DNA from: Onchocerca lupi
Taxonomy: Eukaryota > Nematoda > Chromadorea > Rhabditida > Onchocercidae
Reading direction: 5' to 3'
Assembly (NCBI GenBank): GCA_028564675.1
Contig: JAOVVO010000097.1
Location: forward strand, 1 to 64,000
Length of the DNA stretch: 64,000 bases
The number at the start of each line of letters is the position of its first letter. Positions within the stretch are counted from its first letter, which is position 1. This document shows, piece after piece, positions 12,751 through 25,838 of this stretch. Under the pieces are notes generated by a model that saw only the letters and a program-made list of their open reading frames with translations, was not told the origin of the DNA and ran no database searches. The position numbers and the translations under genes were made by a program.

Positions 12751-14311
12751 TTTCTAGAAGTGAAAGAATGATTTAGTGGGGATAACTTCTACTTATAACT
12801 AGAAAATCAAGAAATCCGAAATTTTGTGTGTAAATAATAATATTAATCAAGAGGTCTTTCAGATTGCGCATAATCTTCTCGAACTTTTCAGAGGGAAGCT
12901 TGGATTTTCATTTTTTTTTTCTTTTTTTTTTAACTCATAGCAATTAACCATCTAAAATCTTTCATGCAATTGATTGGAAATCTAAAGAACTAAAACTACG
13001 ACAATTTCTGGTTAATATTTTCCGTTGTTATTTCTCTTTATTTCCCATATTTTAATCATACATTATCAAACCTTCATGTGTAGCTTAATAGCGGGCTATA
13101 CTTTCATGAAAGATTTTAGATTTTTTTAAAGAAATTGAAATCAAAAAGAAATCAACTGAGCTTTTGTACAGCAATTAACAAGATTCACTGTTCCTGTCAA
13201 TGTTGAATATGCGTACAAGAGTTCTTTTTGCAAACATTTAATATTTATCTGTTCCATGACTCTGTTCATTTCGAAATTTGGATGAAATAAGCAATTCGGA
13301 ATCCTCAAGAAGTTTTGAGAAAGCTGTTTATAGATAATCTTACTAATGATAACATTTGAAAAAACTCTTTTGGAAAAGTTGAAATAGGAAATCAGAATAA
13401 ATGAAATTAAACCTTGATATTTTTTTATGCCATGAAGCAATTTGCAAAGACGCAAATTTGAATGATAACGTAAACTAAAGATAAGTTAAAGGTAGCACTG
13501 GTATAATGTTGGAAAATAAGGAATTACGTCTTAGATTTTGCAGAAATTTTGATCGGTATAAGGAGGCAATTGCTAGGAAATCATAGCATAGTACTGCTGA
13601 GTTCAAGTTTTGTTTTGATTATGACGTGGCAGATGTTAGCGGGTTTTTTAAATATATTATCGATCATTTAAACGCAATTACTAAAACCCTCATCTCTTCG
13701 ATTTTTAAGCAAAAATGTCTTCTATAAATTCTTATTAAAAGCAGTTGGCAGTTCTCCAATTAATAAACTTTTGTTGTCAGTGGTGAGAAAATTGTGAACG
13801 CCAAAGGCAAAAGTTTGTTATGCTAGAAATTGCAACTGAAATTGATCATTAGTTCATAAATATTCCTTGGCATCTTTCCAACTTATCTTTTAGTTGAAAT
13901 TACAAACAATAATTTAGAAGTGATGAATAAGTAGCATTGCATATTTACGGCTATTTAAATAAAAACAAAGCAACTGTCACAGCACAGTACTTGTGTCGAT
14001 GACACAATACGTAGAACATCTGTTGCGCTAAATGAAAGAGAGAAAGAAATAGATCAACCTTTGACCTCTATTTTTCAGATGACCAGAGAGAAATGTAAAT
14101 GATGCTATCACCTATTCGACAGCCATTAGAAATGATAATTAGGGCTTATCCTTCTTTAGTATCATCGGGACGCTGATCGGCTCGCCAAGATTACTGTGCT
14201 TTGTACTGCCGAATGAGTGGACATTGGCTCTCTCCGTGTCTTCCCATCCCGCCATATTTCATTTTAGGAATGAAATGATCAGTCATTAGAATATCATTCT
14301 TCCCTTATCTC

Positions 14312-14425
14312 TTTTTCGAGAACACGCCCGCTCCCGTACAATTAATCGGTTTTTCGAGAACACGCCCGCTCCCGTACAATTAATCGGTTTTTCGAGAACA
14401 CGCCCGCTTCCGTACAATTAATCGG
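14312..14425. repeat. Tandem repeat, 3 x 38 bp
   Basis: Three adjacent copies of a 38-bp unit start at 14312, 14350 and 14388. Each begins TTTTTCGAGAACACGCCCG and ends TACAATTAATCGG. The first two are identical and the third has one C-to-T change. The unit is GC-richer than its surroundings. The near-identity implies recent duplication or homogenisation. Confidence 0.95.
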
Positions 14426-16763
14426 TCACCCACGCACGTGATCGTCCGTATCATAAGCCACGTATCCTTCCCCATCTCATATTACTAAGGTTTTTGCAGA
14501 CTCGTCATATTTTAAAAATTCATTCCAAATAAGGCCACCCCTCAATTTCCGTACCAACGTGGCGCCATCGTCCCTCACCTCTGCTCGCAACCATACATGT
14601 ATACTGGCGACTCCGCCCTACCATACATATTCCACAAGATTAACACTATTTCCGGACTGCTTACTAACCTTCATCTCTCCAAACTTTCACTCTCTAATAT
14701 TTACTTTATTTGCTCCATTTGATCGTATCCAGTTGCTAACAAATTCTTGTGTACACTAACATATGTTCTTTTTGTTGATATTTTCCTGACTTTCTTTAAA
14801 TACGTTATCTTTCATCAGTTTTCTTTGAACTGTTTCTCTCACTAGCCGTTTTATTTTATGTTCATTTTTGACCATTGAATACTGATTTCTACCCTCTCAA
14901 CACTCCAACCATTCAGTTTTTTTCCGAATTCTCTTGATTCGTGTTTATTCCATGTGTTCGGCGTAGTTTAGAGAGCTGTCGGAATTTGAAGAGAATTGAA
15001 TTTCAGTTGAATTTCAAGCGAAGATACAACAATTCGACAGTTTACAATAGATAATTTGGGATAATTTGAGTTATTGAGATTAAAATTTTGCATTTTGCTG
15101 AGATTACTATCCGTATGGATATCGTCTACTGTGAAGTATTTTATGTTTACTGTTTACTAGTTTATCGTGAAAACACAAAATTCATTATTCATTTAAACTT
15201 CGACTTTCTCAGGAGGATTAGTTCTAATTTTTATCGAATCGCAATCCTTAGAGGGATCGAAGATTGCTACTCGATCCTTTACCAAACTTTATTAAACTAT
15301 TTTAAGACAGTACAATAATTGATTCCACTTTACTAATCAATCCAATTAGGGAGTATAATCGATTGATAGGAATTGTTCATTTCAGTATTACAACATCATT
15401 TTATTGGTTGATGGTAATATAAAAAGAATGCTTATTTGATAAGCTAAGCAGTGACTCTGCTCAGTGCCATTCTGAAGTTCCTATTACTCCTATCACTATA
15501 TAAACTGGTGTCATATCTCTGATATAAAGTCAAAACAGCTCAACAAAATATAATTGTGATAAGATTAAGATTGTGATAAACTAATAGATTTGTTGAATTA
15601 TCGGTTCGATTTGCCGAGTGAATCGCTGATAAGACAGTGAAGCAAAGGATGAATATTGATAATTGAATGACAGGAATTATGATCAAATTATTGGTTTGCC
15701 AAAAATGAATAAAATTTATTCAAATGTGTTTAAGAATGTGAGAACAACAAAGAAAGAACAAGGAAAAACAGTAGAACATTGGAGGAGAGGAGCAGGATCA
15801 CCAAGGGGTGTGCCATGATTGATGATTATGACTTTCCCAAACCAAACCACCCTCAATTCATCATTCATTCTGTACTCGTCCTACTGATAAATTCCTCTCA
15901 ACTTTGACCCAATCATTAATCAAATCAACTTATCCAATCCTAATACATCAAACAACAAAAATAAAAAGCGTCATTCGAGAATGATCAGTTCGATTTAAAA
16001 CTATTAACGAATCTATCCGATCAGAAATTAGCAATATCAAAAAATGATGCCTAATACTTCGGTTTTCTGGAGAAGCAACAATTATTAAATAAACTGAAAA
16101 ATGGATTTAAATATTATTTTTCATTTAAATTAAAATGAAATTAGTGAAATAAGCAAACTTTGTTGCACAGCAAAACTATGGACCATTTTCAAATGCCTGT
16201 TCATCTTGCATGCTCTCATCTTGGCGATGTTATATTAGTTATTATATATCCACAGGAAATCAAAGCATTGCTATTTTCCAATGAATAAAAATGAAGATAT
16301 TTTTTAAATGACCCATATAAAAACTTAAAAGCTAAGCTATTTTAGGTTAAAAGTTGAAAGGCTGAATGTCTAATGCAGATGAGAATGATAAATGAAATGA
16401 TAGTGCGAAAATTGCAACAAAATTAAAAGAAATAATTGATTTCTTCTCTTTTTCCTTCGAATTGATCGGCATATCTTTTTATTCTTCTTACGATTATTTT
16501 CGATTTCTTCCCGTAACATCTGCCAGAAGGAAGAAGTTGAATGAAAATACTCTTCTTTCTGTAACTGTTATCTCAGTTTTAAGTATTCATGTCGAAACCT
16601 TCCATCACATTATAATTTATAGTTCTAATTCGAGATAATTCTCGATGATGAATATGAATTGATGCTGAACAAATACTTCATGAATATTTTTTTGAATATG
16701 ACCCAGAAGAAGGACAGAATTAATCGATGCTGCATTCGCGTCTTGCACTTCGGCAATCATAAC

Positions 16764-16849
16764 AGTTTTGCGCTCTGCTGCACTGCTGCAAGTACAAATA
16801 GTATAAAGTTTTGCGTTCTGCTGCACTGCTGCAAGTACAAATAGTATAA
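16764..16849. repeat. Tandem repeat, 2 x 43 bp
   Basis: Two adjacent 43-bp copies start at 16764 and 16807 and differ at one position. Each contains CTGCTGCACTGCTGCAAG, itself a near-palindrome. Short open frames here on both strands are explained by the repeat and are not genes. Confidence 0.9.
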
Positions 16850-19800
16850 AGTTTCCATCTTATATTTCTTATTTTTAAATCCGTCCCTTGGGCATGTTTC
16901 ACATTGTACGCAGAAAGTTTAAATTAATTTATTTCTTCCTCTAATTGATCTTAAAAAAGATCGTTAATTTAATGTTTGGTCTCAGATGTTTGTTATTCGA
17001 TCAGATCAAAATTTCGCATCAAAGTTTCATGCTATCTTTTTAAAGTCACTACCAGAAAGTAATATGTGTATCGTTGAAAATCATAAAATTTTATTATTAT
17101 CATATCAGCATGATTTGAATCTATCGGATCAGATAAAATAATTTTCGTACTGTTAATTATTATCGATCGATAAATTAACTTTTATGTTGTTTGGGGGCTT
17201 TTTCCCTTAATTTAAATTGAAAGGAAACTTAAAATGCAACAGAAAAAAACATGTGCATATTAGATTTCTAAGTTGACTGAAGACAATAATAAAATGTAAC
17301 AAATTTGAGTGATTTCTTTCAGTGATTCAGCATCATTCTTTCTTTTATTTAAGTAAACACTTATAAATCCTTATATTATTTCTGTTCGCAATATGCACAT
17401 AAAATCTGAGTTCAAATGTAAATATCGATTAGAACAGGAATAATATTCAAGTCTGGAATTCAGAATCAAATTGGATTTTGAATGCCAAATTGTCAAAATG
17501 AATATTGCTTCATAATGAAATCCAAAAAAATGACAGCATCTGACTGAAGAGTTGGTTGCAGTAAAATTTTTGTTATTTGATAAAATCTTCAAATAAACTG
17601 GAAATTGTGTAGTCAAAATACTGTGATGACTCTACAATGATGAATCAAAAGAAAATAATTGATGAGGAACTTTGAAATATGTTTCAGAGATTGAGATGAC
17701 AAACAATTTGTATGTAACAATGCTTCCAAAGTTAATTAAAGTCATTTCATTTATAGGTTTTGCCAAAAAGAAATTTGTTTGATGAAAAGTTGTTCTGTTT
17801 ATTGATGAAGATTTCAACTCGGAACAAGCAGTATTTTAAGTCTTTTGTGTTTTAAGCGTTTTAAGTTCATATCTTTTTTAGTCTTTTCACTTTGACAACT
17901 GTAAAAAAAAGTTATTTTTAAATTCATAACCGCGCTGAGATGACATACAGTGTTTGTTGTTACTCTCTTCACTTCATAAAAACTGGTTCTGCAGCAAAGA
18001 TCGCGCAACAGATAGTAGTACAAATAACAATATTAAGCATTGCTATCATTTTCAATAGCCTATTTTTCGTTGCCCTATCACTTAGTAATTATCCTTCAAA
18101 GACTGACTGGAGTTTTTACAAAAAATAACAATGAATGGTCGGTAATTCACGATATTGAGAGATCACAGTCGTTCAACCATTTCTTCAATACTCAATCATT
18201 CTTGCTATCGTTCTTCTTCCGCTTTTGAATAATTAGATGACATGAAAAGTTTAGTAACTCAGCGATGTTTATTTAATTTCGCTAACATTTTTCCCACAAG
18301 GTAATCATCAATTTAATTCGTATTGAAGTTATGCTCACAGTCAATTGATTAATGTTACACTGAATGTTTTTTTTTTTTTTTTTTTCATTTTTGACTGCAA
18401 AATTACTGATTTTTTCTCGTTGGATGGAATAACGATAGATCACTTGCACCTCAACTGTCAAGAGACAAACTCGCAGAAAAGAGCGAAAGTTGGTTTGAAA
18501 CTTTTGGAAAAGGCTGAATTCCTTTTGCTATCATTAATTAACTCATTTATCTTCATATAGTGACATTGCTATGGAATACCTTCAGTGTATTTAATCTCGG
18601 CGAATTCTTGAATTAATTACGAGCATACTAGTATGCAATGTATATTGTCATGCAATCTGACTATGCAAACTGTTTTTTGTTTATTACTCAAAATGCGTGA
18701 CTTTAGTCTGTTTTGAGTTCCTTTTAGATGACAATGAAGTGACTTTTATAATTTAAATTAACGAAGCAAGAGCGATGAATCGATTTTGTACCGTGATCGA
18801 GTAAACCAATCAATCGGTAAGGAACTAACTCTCCAGGATACGCCACTTCACGTACTGTACAGTAATGGTCTGTCTATCTGTCTGTCCGTCTGTCTCTGAA
18901 AAGAGCACGCAGATAGATATGTCATTTTTACTTCATTCTCTTTCCTTTGTTGAATATACTGCACTTATTCAAAATTCGTTTGAATGATCCCGCGTAAGGA
19001 GGGATGATGAGAGGTTGTGGAAAATCAGGAGAGGGAGAGGGAATGAGGCAAGAGGGAAGGGTACCGCAGAGCACTTATCATTACTGTAAAAGAGATCAAA
19101 CATTCACCGAATATTTCCTTTATTCTCTAATTCTTCTCGATAATTTTGTTAACCGTCAAAAACATTTCGATAAGGAAAGATTGAATATGGACAGGATACA
19201 AGTCATCTTTAATGAATTCCGATTCACAGAATTTGACTTTCACAAACTTGTCAAGTTTAAAATTTAATTAAAACAATAAAAAGATAGTATCCAAGATATT
19301 TGGACCATCTTTCTACTGAACTATTAACCTTGAGCATTCAATAAGGAATATAACTTTATTAGTAGGAAAAAATCTTTTTAACAATAAACTTCGAATTACT
19401 GAAAAATGGCAATTTGAAAGTCAACTATGGGACAAAAAGACAGAAAGTGACCTTTCACATTACAGCTACATAGATTTGCAACAATCAATAATTTCATCAA
19501 AAATAAACTGAATAAAGAATAAATTAATAATAGAATAAAAGAAATTTTAAATTCATGAAGAACTTATACGGCGACTTATTTATATTTTGTCACACACTCG
19601 CTAATTTCAAAATTTGCCAATTCTTACAACAAATTTCAAAAGAAATATTTTTGCGTAAAGTATAAAAATGAAACATAATTTGAAAAACTTCTTAATAAAA
19701 GAGTTTTATCAAAGATTCTACTAAACTTTGCAGCTTCACGGTTAGTCATGGTGAATACGTCAGTAGTTAATTGAAATTTGGGATCAAGCATATGACAAGA

Positions 19801-20596
19801 AAATTACACTGTTCATCGCTGAAGTCAAATTGAATGATTCAATTTGAAAATATTTCACTGCCGAATCGACGAAAGATCACATCCACATAATTAACATAAT
19901 TTCTTATTCTACACATTTTAAAACGAAATTTAAACAAAGTGCAGTCAGATTTTCGAAAAATATGATGTATCCTGGTAGAATAATGATAGATAATTGCAGT
20001 AGATTTTCATTTTGAGCCAACAGTTTCGATGTGATGTTTCAAAACAAAATATTTCCTTTTTTAACGTCTTTTTGCTTTCACTTACTAGATGGAAGGATTT
20101 TTAATTAAGCCTGCTAATGTGCTAAAATAGCTTTCTTGATTGCAATTATTGAATGAATTCTTTGAAGTAATGTACTAATTCAACTGCACTAAATTCTTTT
20201 ATTTACATGAAAATCCTATTTTATGATTGACTCAATTTTCTTAAATTTTGATCATTTTGCCTATACTTTATTTTATTGTTTACACATATCACTAATATAT
20301 CGTATGAGCATTTCTCAAAATAGTTAAACAAAGCAAAGATCGGTGGAATACAGTCTTGAAACAAAATGAAGAAGTAATGTCCTATATGCAGCAGTTTTGG
20401 CCCTCCAATAAACATAAGTGTCAACCATAAGAGAATTTTATTTTTATAAAATTCATTTTGTTACTATATTACTGATTATCAAAAATTATGAACATTTCTA
20501 CAAAGCATTTGATAGTCTTGGTTGAATGATTCTTTCAAGAAATAATTAGAGGAAGAGCTAATTATTAATTAGAAGATAAAAGGAATTAACAAGATA

Positions 20597-20977
20597 CAGT
20601 ACCCCTAACTGTTACATGGAAGACATCATGTTTGCTGGCCTTGGAACGATTCCAAGCACAAATTAAGTAACAACTATGGATTATGCATTTGACGTTTAAA
20701 AAACTTGATCACTCGTCTACAGCACAAATCAATTCTTCATTTATACCATGAAACAATTCAAGATCAACTACGATCAGGCATAATTGAAGAAGTATATCCG
20801 AAGGATGAAATAGGCGTTATACACTATTTACCACATCATGAAGTGCTAACTCCTAATAAAGCCTCAACCAAACTGAAGATTGTTCATGATTCTACAGCGC
20901 ATCTCAAAGGATTTAAAAGTCTGAATGAAGTATTGTACCGAGGACGTGTAGTCATCATCATTAATTATTCATTTTAA
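20597..20977 (+). pseudogene. BEL/Pao retrotransposon pol relic
   Basis: The open part (20705-20968, no ATG) reads QDQLRSGIIEEV, then HYLPHHEVLTP, then TKLKIVHDSTA and LNEVLYRG. This order matches the start of the reverse-transcriptase region of BEL/Pao LTR retrotransposons, where family members carry IIEEV, HYLPHH, KLRIVYDAS and LN..L..GP. Just upstream, another frame gives LALERFQAQIK, like the LAL.RL segment that precedes this region, but a stop and a frame change break the connection. The YDAS motif is altered and the frame ends after RGR, so this is an inactive fragment. No LTRs, integrase or protease parts were seen nearby. Confidence 0.75.
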
Positions 20978-21477
20978 AATTATTGCAGATAGTTCGCCTT
21001 TAAATTATGCAAATGTTATAGTTTTCCAGAATTTGTTTCAATTAAACAAGAGAGAAATTGTGTGTTGAAAATAAAAAATTCAAATTTTCTTAAACGGAAA
21101 ATCATGTGCGTGCATCGAAAATTTAAATAAAATATTCAAAATTTATTTGTCAAACGCAACTGATTCAAAGACTATCCAATGATACTAATTTTTTTTTTAC
21201 TTTAGTATATATTAATTGATTTGAAAGTCAATTATTGAAATTCTCTAAAACTTTCAAGGCATTAATTTCAGAATCTTTTCTTGAATAATTGAATTTCAAC
21301 AAAATAATTTCAAATATTTAGTTATAGAACGATATTCTGATGCTTTACTCGATGTTTTCATAAAATCCAGAGAAGTAATTCATCTCCATTAATTAGTGAA
21401 ACCAAACTAGTACTTCCTTCCGTGACCATTCTTGTGTACTGTGACAAATTTTCAACATTACCTTTTTAAAGAATGTA

Positions 21478-21540
21478 GAGCATGTATGCGTGTATGTGTG
21501 TAGGTGTGTGCATGTTTATGTATGTGTATGCGCTTGTATG
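21478..21540. repeat. Degenerate TG/TATG simple repeat
   Basis: A run of mixed GTGT and TATG units. This is low-complexity sequence without coding meaning. Confidence 0.8.
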
Positions 21541-22800
21541 AAGAAGATACCATCATCGCGATTTTGTATGATTGCAGAGCACATCAAGACATATTGCATA
21601 TTCATGTAGAAAAAATACCTAATTATTTATTTTTCAGATCAAATCGGACGGGATAAAATGGAATCGGATCAAATTAGATCATGTGATATACTGATTATTT
21701 ATCAGTGATTTATATTTGCTTGAAATATTCTAATAAGAGTAAGCATAGAGGATTAGTTGATCATGTTATTTTTATAATTTAATAGTCTTTGGTAGAGAAG
21801 ATTATTAAATTCCACTTTTGAAAATATTTACGCAACAGAAGTGCAGCTGTGGGGAGATTTGTCGATTGGATTGGCCATAGTTCAAAAAAAAATTGGTCGT
21901 TGCGAGCATACACTCATTAGTAAAGTTTCTCGAGTAGGGATAACTAATTAAAACAAATTAAGCTTCACATATAGCAGAAAATGATTTTAAATGCTTGCGA
22001 TATGTAGCGGATAATCACAAGAACTTAGAAAGTTCATTTCGTTTACAACCCATTGTCAAATATTCAGCAGCAATGGTTAAAATCTAAGACAACCAATTCT
22101 ATTACCCCCAAAAAATTAAGTTATAATATTTTATCGAACAGTTCGGTTTTTTCGCTGCATAATTTACTCTTTTAGAAATTAAATTAAAGTGCTGATTTCA
22201 TATTGCAAAGAATAAGTGGACAATGGCTACTTCTCGATCTCTTCTCGACCTATGCTGCTGGGCTATTTGAGGAAAGGCGTGTCATTCACGTGTCACTCAT
22301 TTTTTCGATGGATGAATGCTACTTGCCTGCAATCAAATATCACTCTTCCATATTTTTCACAGTATTGAGAAGTCAGCAGTTAACTGTTAGAGCATTTCAC
22401 GATTGATTTTTGAATGGTTTTGTCATTTGTTGAAAAACTTCTTTTTTTACGAAAATTTGGAAAATTATCAAACAAAATTACGAATATATTTTAAACAGTT
22501 ACTCATTGCTGACTTCAAAAAAGCCGTGAGCTATTTAAGGTAAGCTGAATTTTTTTACTTCAAGAATAAGAATTAAAGGACTTCCGGCGATCTTATATTT
22601 CATTCTGTTTCTGAATTTAAGAAAAAGTTATCCTCCCATTTCATTCCGAAAATTTTTTAACCATTTTTTTTCTCCTTTATTCTTTGAAATTAAAATTGCA
22701 TTTCATTTCTTCTCAAAAATAGAAACAATATGCCAAGACGTCGATATAGATCGACGCAGCAACACAACAATTCGACGGTTCACTTGTTCTGCTATCCGAT

Positions 22801-22873
22801 CTCTACGAGCGACAGAAGAAGGAATGACCCAGTGATCAATTTACTTGAATATTCTCTAATAATCGCTTGTAAA
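22801..22873. repeat. Dispersed repeat, copy A
   Basis: This segment closely matches 45463-45533. Shared cores include CCCAGTGATCAATTTACTTG and ATTCTCTAATAATCGCTTG. A more diverged copy lies at 54751-54812. The overlapping 86-codon open frame from 22730 (beginning MPRRRYRST) includes the repeat, so it is probably a repeat-derived frame rather than a host gene. Confidence 0.75.
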
Positions 22874-24559
22874 GTATTGTTTGAATTGTTTAAGTTTTCA
22901 TTTCTTAATTTTTTGTTAAATGTTACTGACCGGCCTGACTATTTGCATATCGCGTATCATTACGTTTTCAACGAAGCAGCAGTGAGATAATTATAAACTT
23001 TTCCGCCGGAACATGGAAAGCACAGTTCAGAAAAAGAGATGAGAAATCCAATCAAATCAGGAGTGCTGGAGAATAAGTTAAAACTTTTTCATAATATCCA
23101 ATTTCTTATCTCACTTGCACTTCGGTGATAAATTTTTCCAAATCAGGTAAAAATATAATATAATCCAACACTCCCAACGTGGATAACCCGTTGCTACTTG
23201 ATCCAATCCCTCTTCTCGATGCAGTGAAGAAGATGACTCAAGAGCAGATTACATTAGCTAATAGGTAATTAGTACAGTCGTGCTTACAAATACTGTAGAA
23301 TATCCAACTGATCTCGCGATGTTAACTTGCATCCATATACTCTGTAATAAGTTGCAGTTCTGATCTTAACTCGTAATTTGATAGATCATGATTTAACCAA
23401 CGGAAAATTACTGATGATAATGAAGCATTCTAATTAAATTATAAATAGAAATCTTCCGAATCTAAAAATTTAGTTAAAATCAAATTTTTAACATTGGTTG
23501 AGAACAGATCTATAATTATAGATCTATTAAGCAGATAATATACATTTTCCAAAACACAACAATTTTTGTCTAATTCGAAAATATCTCAGTTGAACGTTTT
23601 CTTTAATAGTTTCAGCTCATTTTGCAGACATTAGATAAGAATGACAACACTTCCACATTTAATGATTTAGAAATGAGAATGGCTGATTTTTTTTCCCTAT
23701 TACAGTATTTTGTTTAATAAGCTAACAAACCGATAACATTATTTTCTAAATTCTTTATCTAACACTTTCTTTTAAGCTTTTCTTTGGACATGATAGTCGT
23801 TCATATCGTAATTTTTTTCCATGAATAAAAATATTTTTTTGGACTCTTCTGTTTCGAAATAAGATTTCAGACTTTAAAATAGGATTTAATAGCAAAGATT
23901 GAAGTATATTTTTTACATTCATTTTTTTTTTAAGTAAGAAGTTTCTTTCTTTTTTAAGCTTTTTTAAACTGCTGAAAGTTTCTTCCAAATTAGATAGTGA
24001 TAAATCATAGATTTCTTTTAATTAGTATCTTATTGAAACTTTTTGTTGCAATTTAAATTAGAACAAGTCTTTTAGCAGATATTGGTAGTGATGGATTGAC
24101 TAGATCGTGTACAGATTTGAAACAAATGTTGTACCATATTATGTCACATTTCATCGGAATCAATAAAGCTTGACATAAACTTGTTAAACGTGATTTGATG
24201 CGATTAAGAAACAGATTGACGAAGTCCAGATATTACAACGTTCGAATGTTAATTGTTCAAACATCTATCAATATCGTTTTTCTCAAATGCCAAATTACTT
24301 CTGTATTTTTCTGTTTAATTATATGAATTTTATTGGAAAAATAATTGGGGCATTAGCAGGAACAATCGATACTGGTTCAGTACAAACATTAAATGAATGA
24401 TGAAGTATGCGATAAAACGGCTATTTATTCGACGCTATTTTTATTTGTCAAAACATCTCGGCGCCAGCCATTAAAACTACAGAATTACTACCACTTTTTC
24501 TCATTTTGAATACTATCCATATTGCATCTGGCGGATTTAATAATCGAATGATCCGATGA

Positions 24560-24740
24560 TTATTCGACTGTATGCTTTACATTCTCATCAACAACGGCTA
24601 TTAAATCCATATTTTCCAGTGGTGCAGCTTGAATGAGGAACTTAAGCCCTTTTATCCGTACTACTGCTATTGCTGCTTGCCTCAGCCTGGACTTGGCCAC
24701 ACACAGTGATGCGATTCCACTAAATGCAATTTTTGCTTCT
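24560..24740 (-). other. Unassigned coding-like fragment
   Basis: The minus strand is open for about 60 codons, ending in TAA at 24562-24560. It reads IAFSGIASLCVAKSRLRQAA and later AAPLENMDLIAVVDEN. The composition is protein-like rather than AT-driven. I do not recognise the family, no clear acceptor was found upstream, and no neighbouring exon was identified. It may be an isolated last exon, a transposon scrap or chance. Confidence 0.2.
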
Positions 24741-25755
24741 TTCATGTATAATATTAAGAAGAGACACTTCATTATTAAGAAATCAAGAATCAAAACCTTA
24801 GCCAAAGTACTTACTTTCTAACTGGAACTACGTAAAACATGGTAATTGTGTTATTGGAAGTGGTAAAGGTTTATTCATAATTTATATATGTATGTGCATT
24901 GTTTACTAACAAATATAAGCAAAAAATTGTTTATTGTAAATTGTTGCGAATAAATGTAAGTTTCCAATAGTTTTGTTATGTCTACAAGGAGAAGAAAAAG
25001 AAACTTATCTACGGTCTTTGGAATTTGTCTCAGAGGTTACGAATATTACGTCAGTTTCAATTCTGCCAATCAAGATAACTACGATCATTGTTGGAAACAT
25101 TTGCAGAAAACTTATAACAACAAATGATGTTGAGAGAAAAATGAAAAAGAGAGTACGACGAAGCAAAAAAAAATCAAAATGGGAAAATCGATCGTTGTTG
25201 GAGAAAGCGTTCAGTTCTCAACTTTACTTTCACTTCGGGCTTCAACAAATTTCATTCCTGAATTATGTTTTGTTGTGTATTGGAAAATGTGAAGCGCAGG
25301 GATGATTGATTTAAGTCAACTAAACAGAGGTCAGATCCATGGGGATCTTCAATGACCTCTCCCATTAATTGTATTTGGGATAGGGAAGTGATAATTCTTT
25401 GATCCTTCACCCTCTCACTTCTCATAGTCCACTTCAGCCAGCTATCTTCCTGTAAACCCTGACTTCGATGACGACTAGTTCGATTATTTAACATAACAGT
25501 GTGTGTACTGCAGCATAGTAACGTATTCCATTGTGGAAGCACGCTGCAAACTGCAGAAAACACGCGAAGGCTTTTGCACGTACACGCAACGAACACTTTG
25601 TCACGTCTTCCTTGTATTAAATATAATAAGAAAAAGTCCCCAGCGATATTGTCATCATTATTTGGATCGTCAGTAGATGCGTCGTCGCATTGCAGAGTGC
25701 TCTCCTAGCCTATCTCATCGTCATCATCAAGCGTCTTCTCTGCTTCCTCTTCCGT

Positions 25756-25838
25756 GTATGTGTATCTGTTGTATGTGCATGTATGTGTATGTGTGTATGT
25801 ATGTCTGCATGTATATGTATGTATATGTTGTACGTATC
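25756..25838. repeat. TATG/TG simple repeat
   Basis: A run of TGTATG-type units, flanked to about 26030 by short GTAGTAGCAG-type trinucleotide runs. Overlapping open frames on both strands (Cys/Thr/His or Leu runs) are products of this low complexity. Confidence 0.85.
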
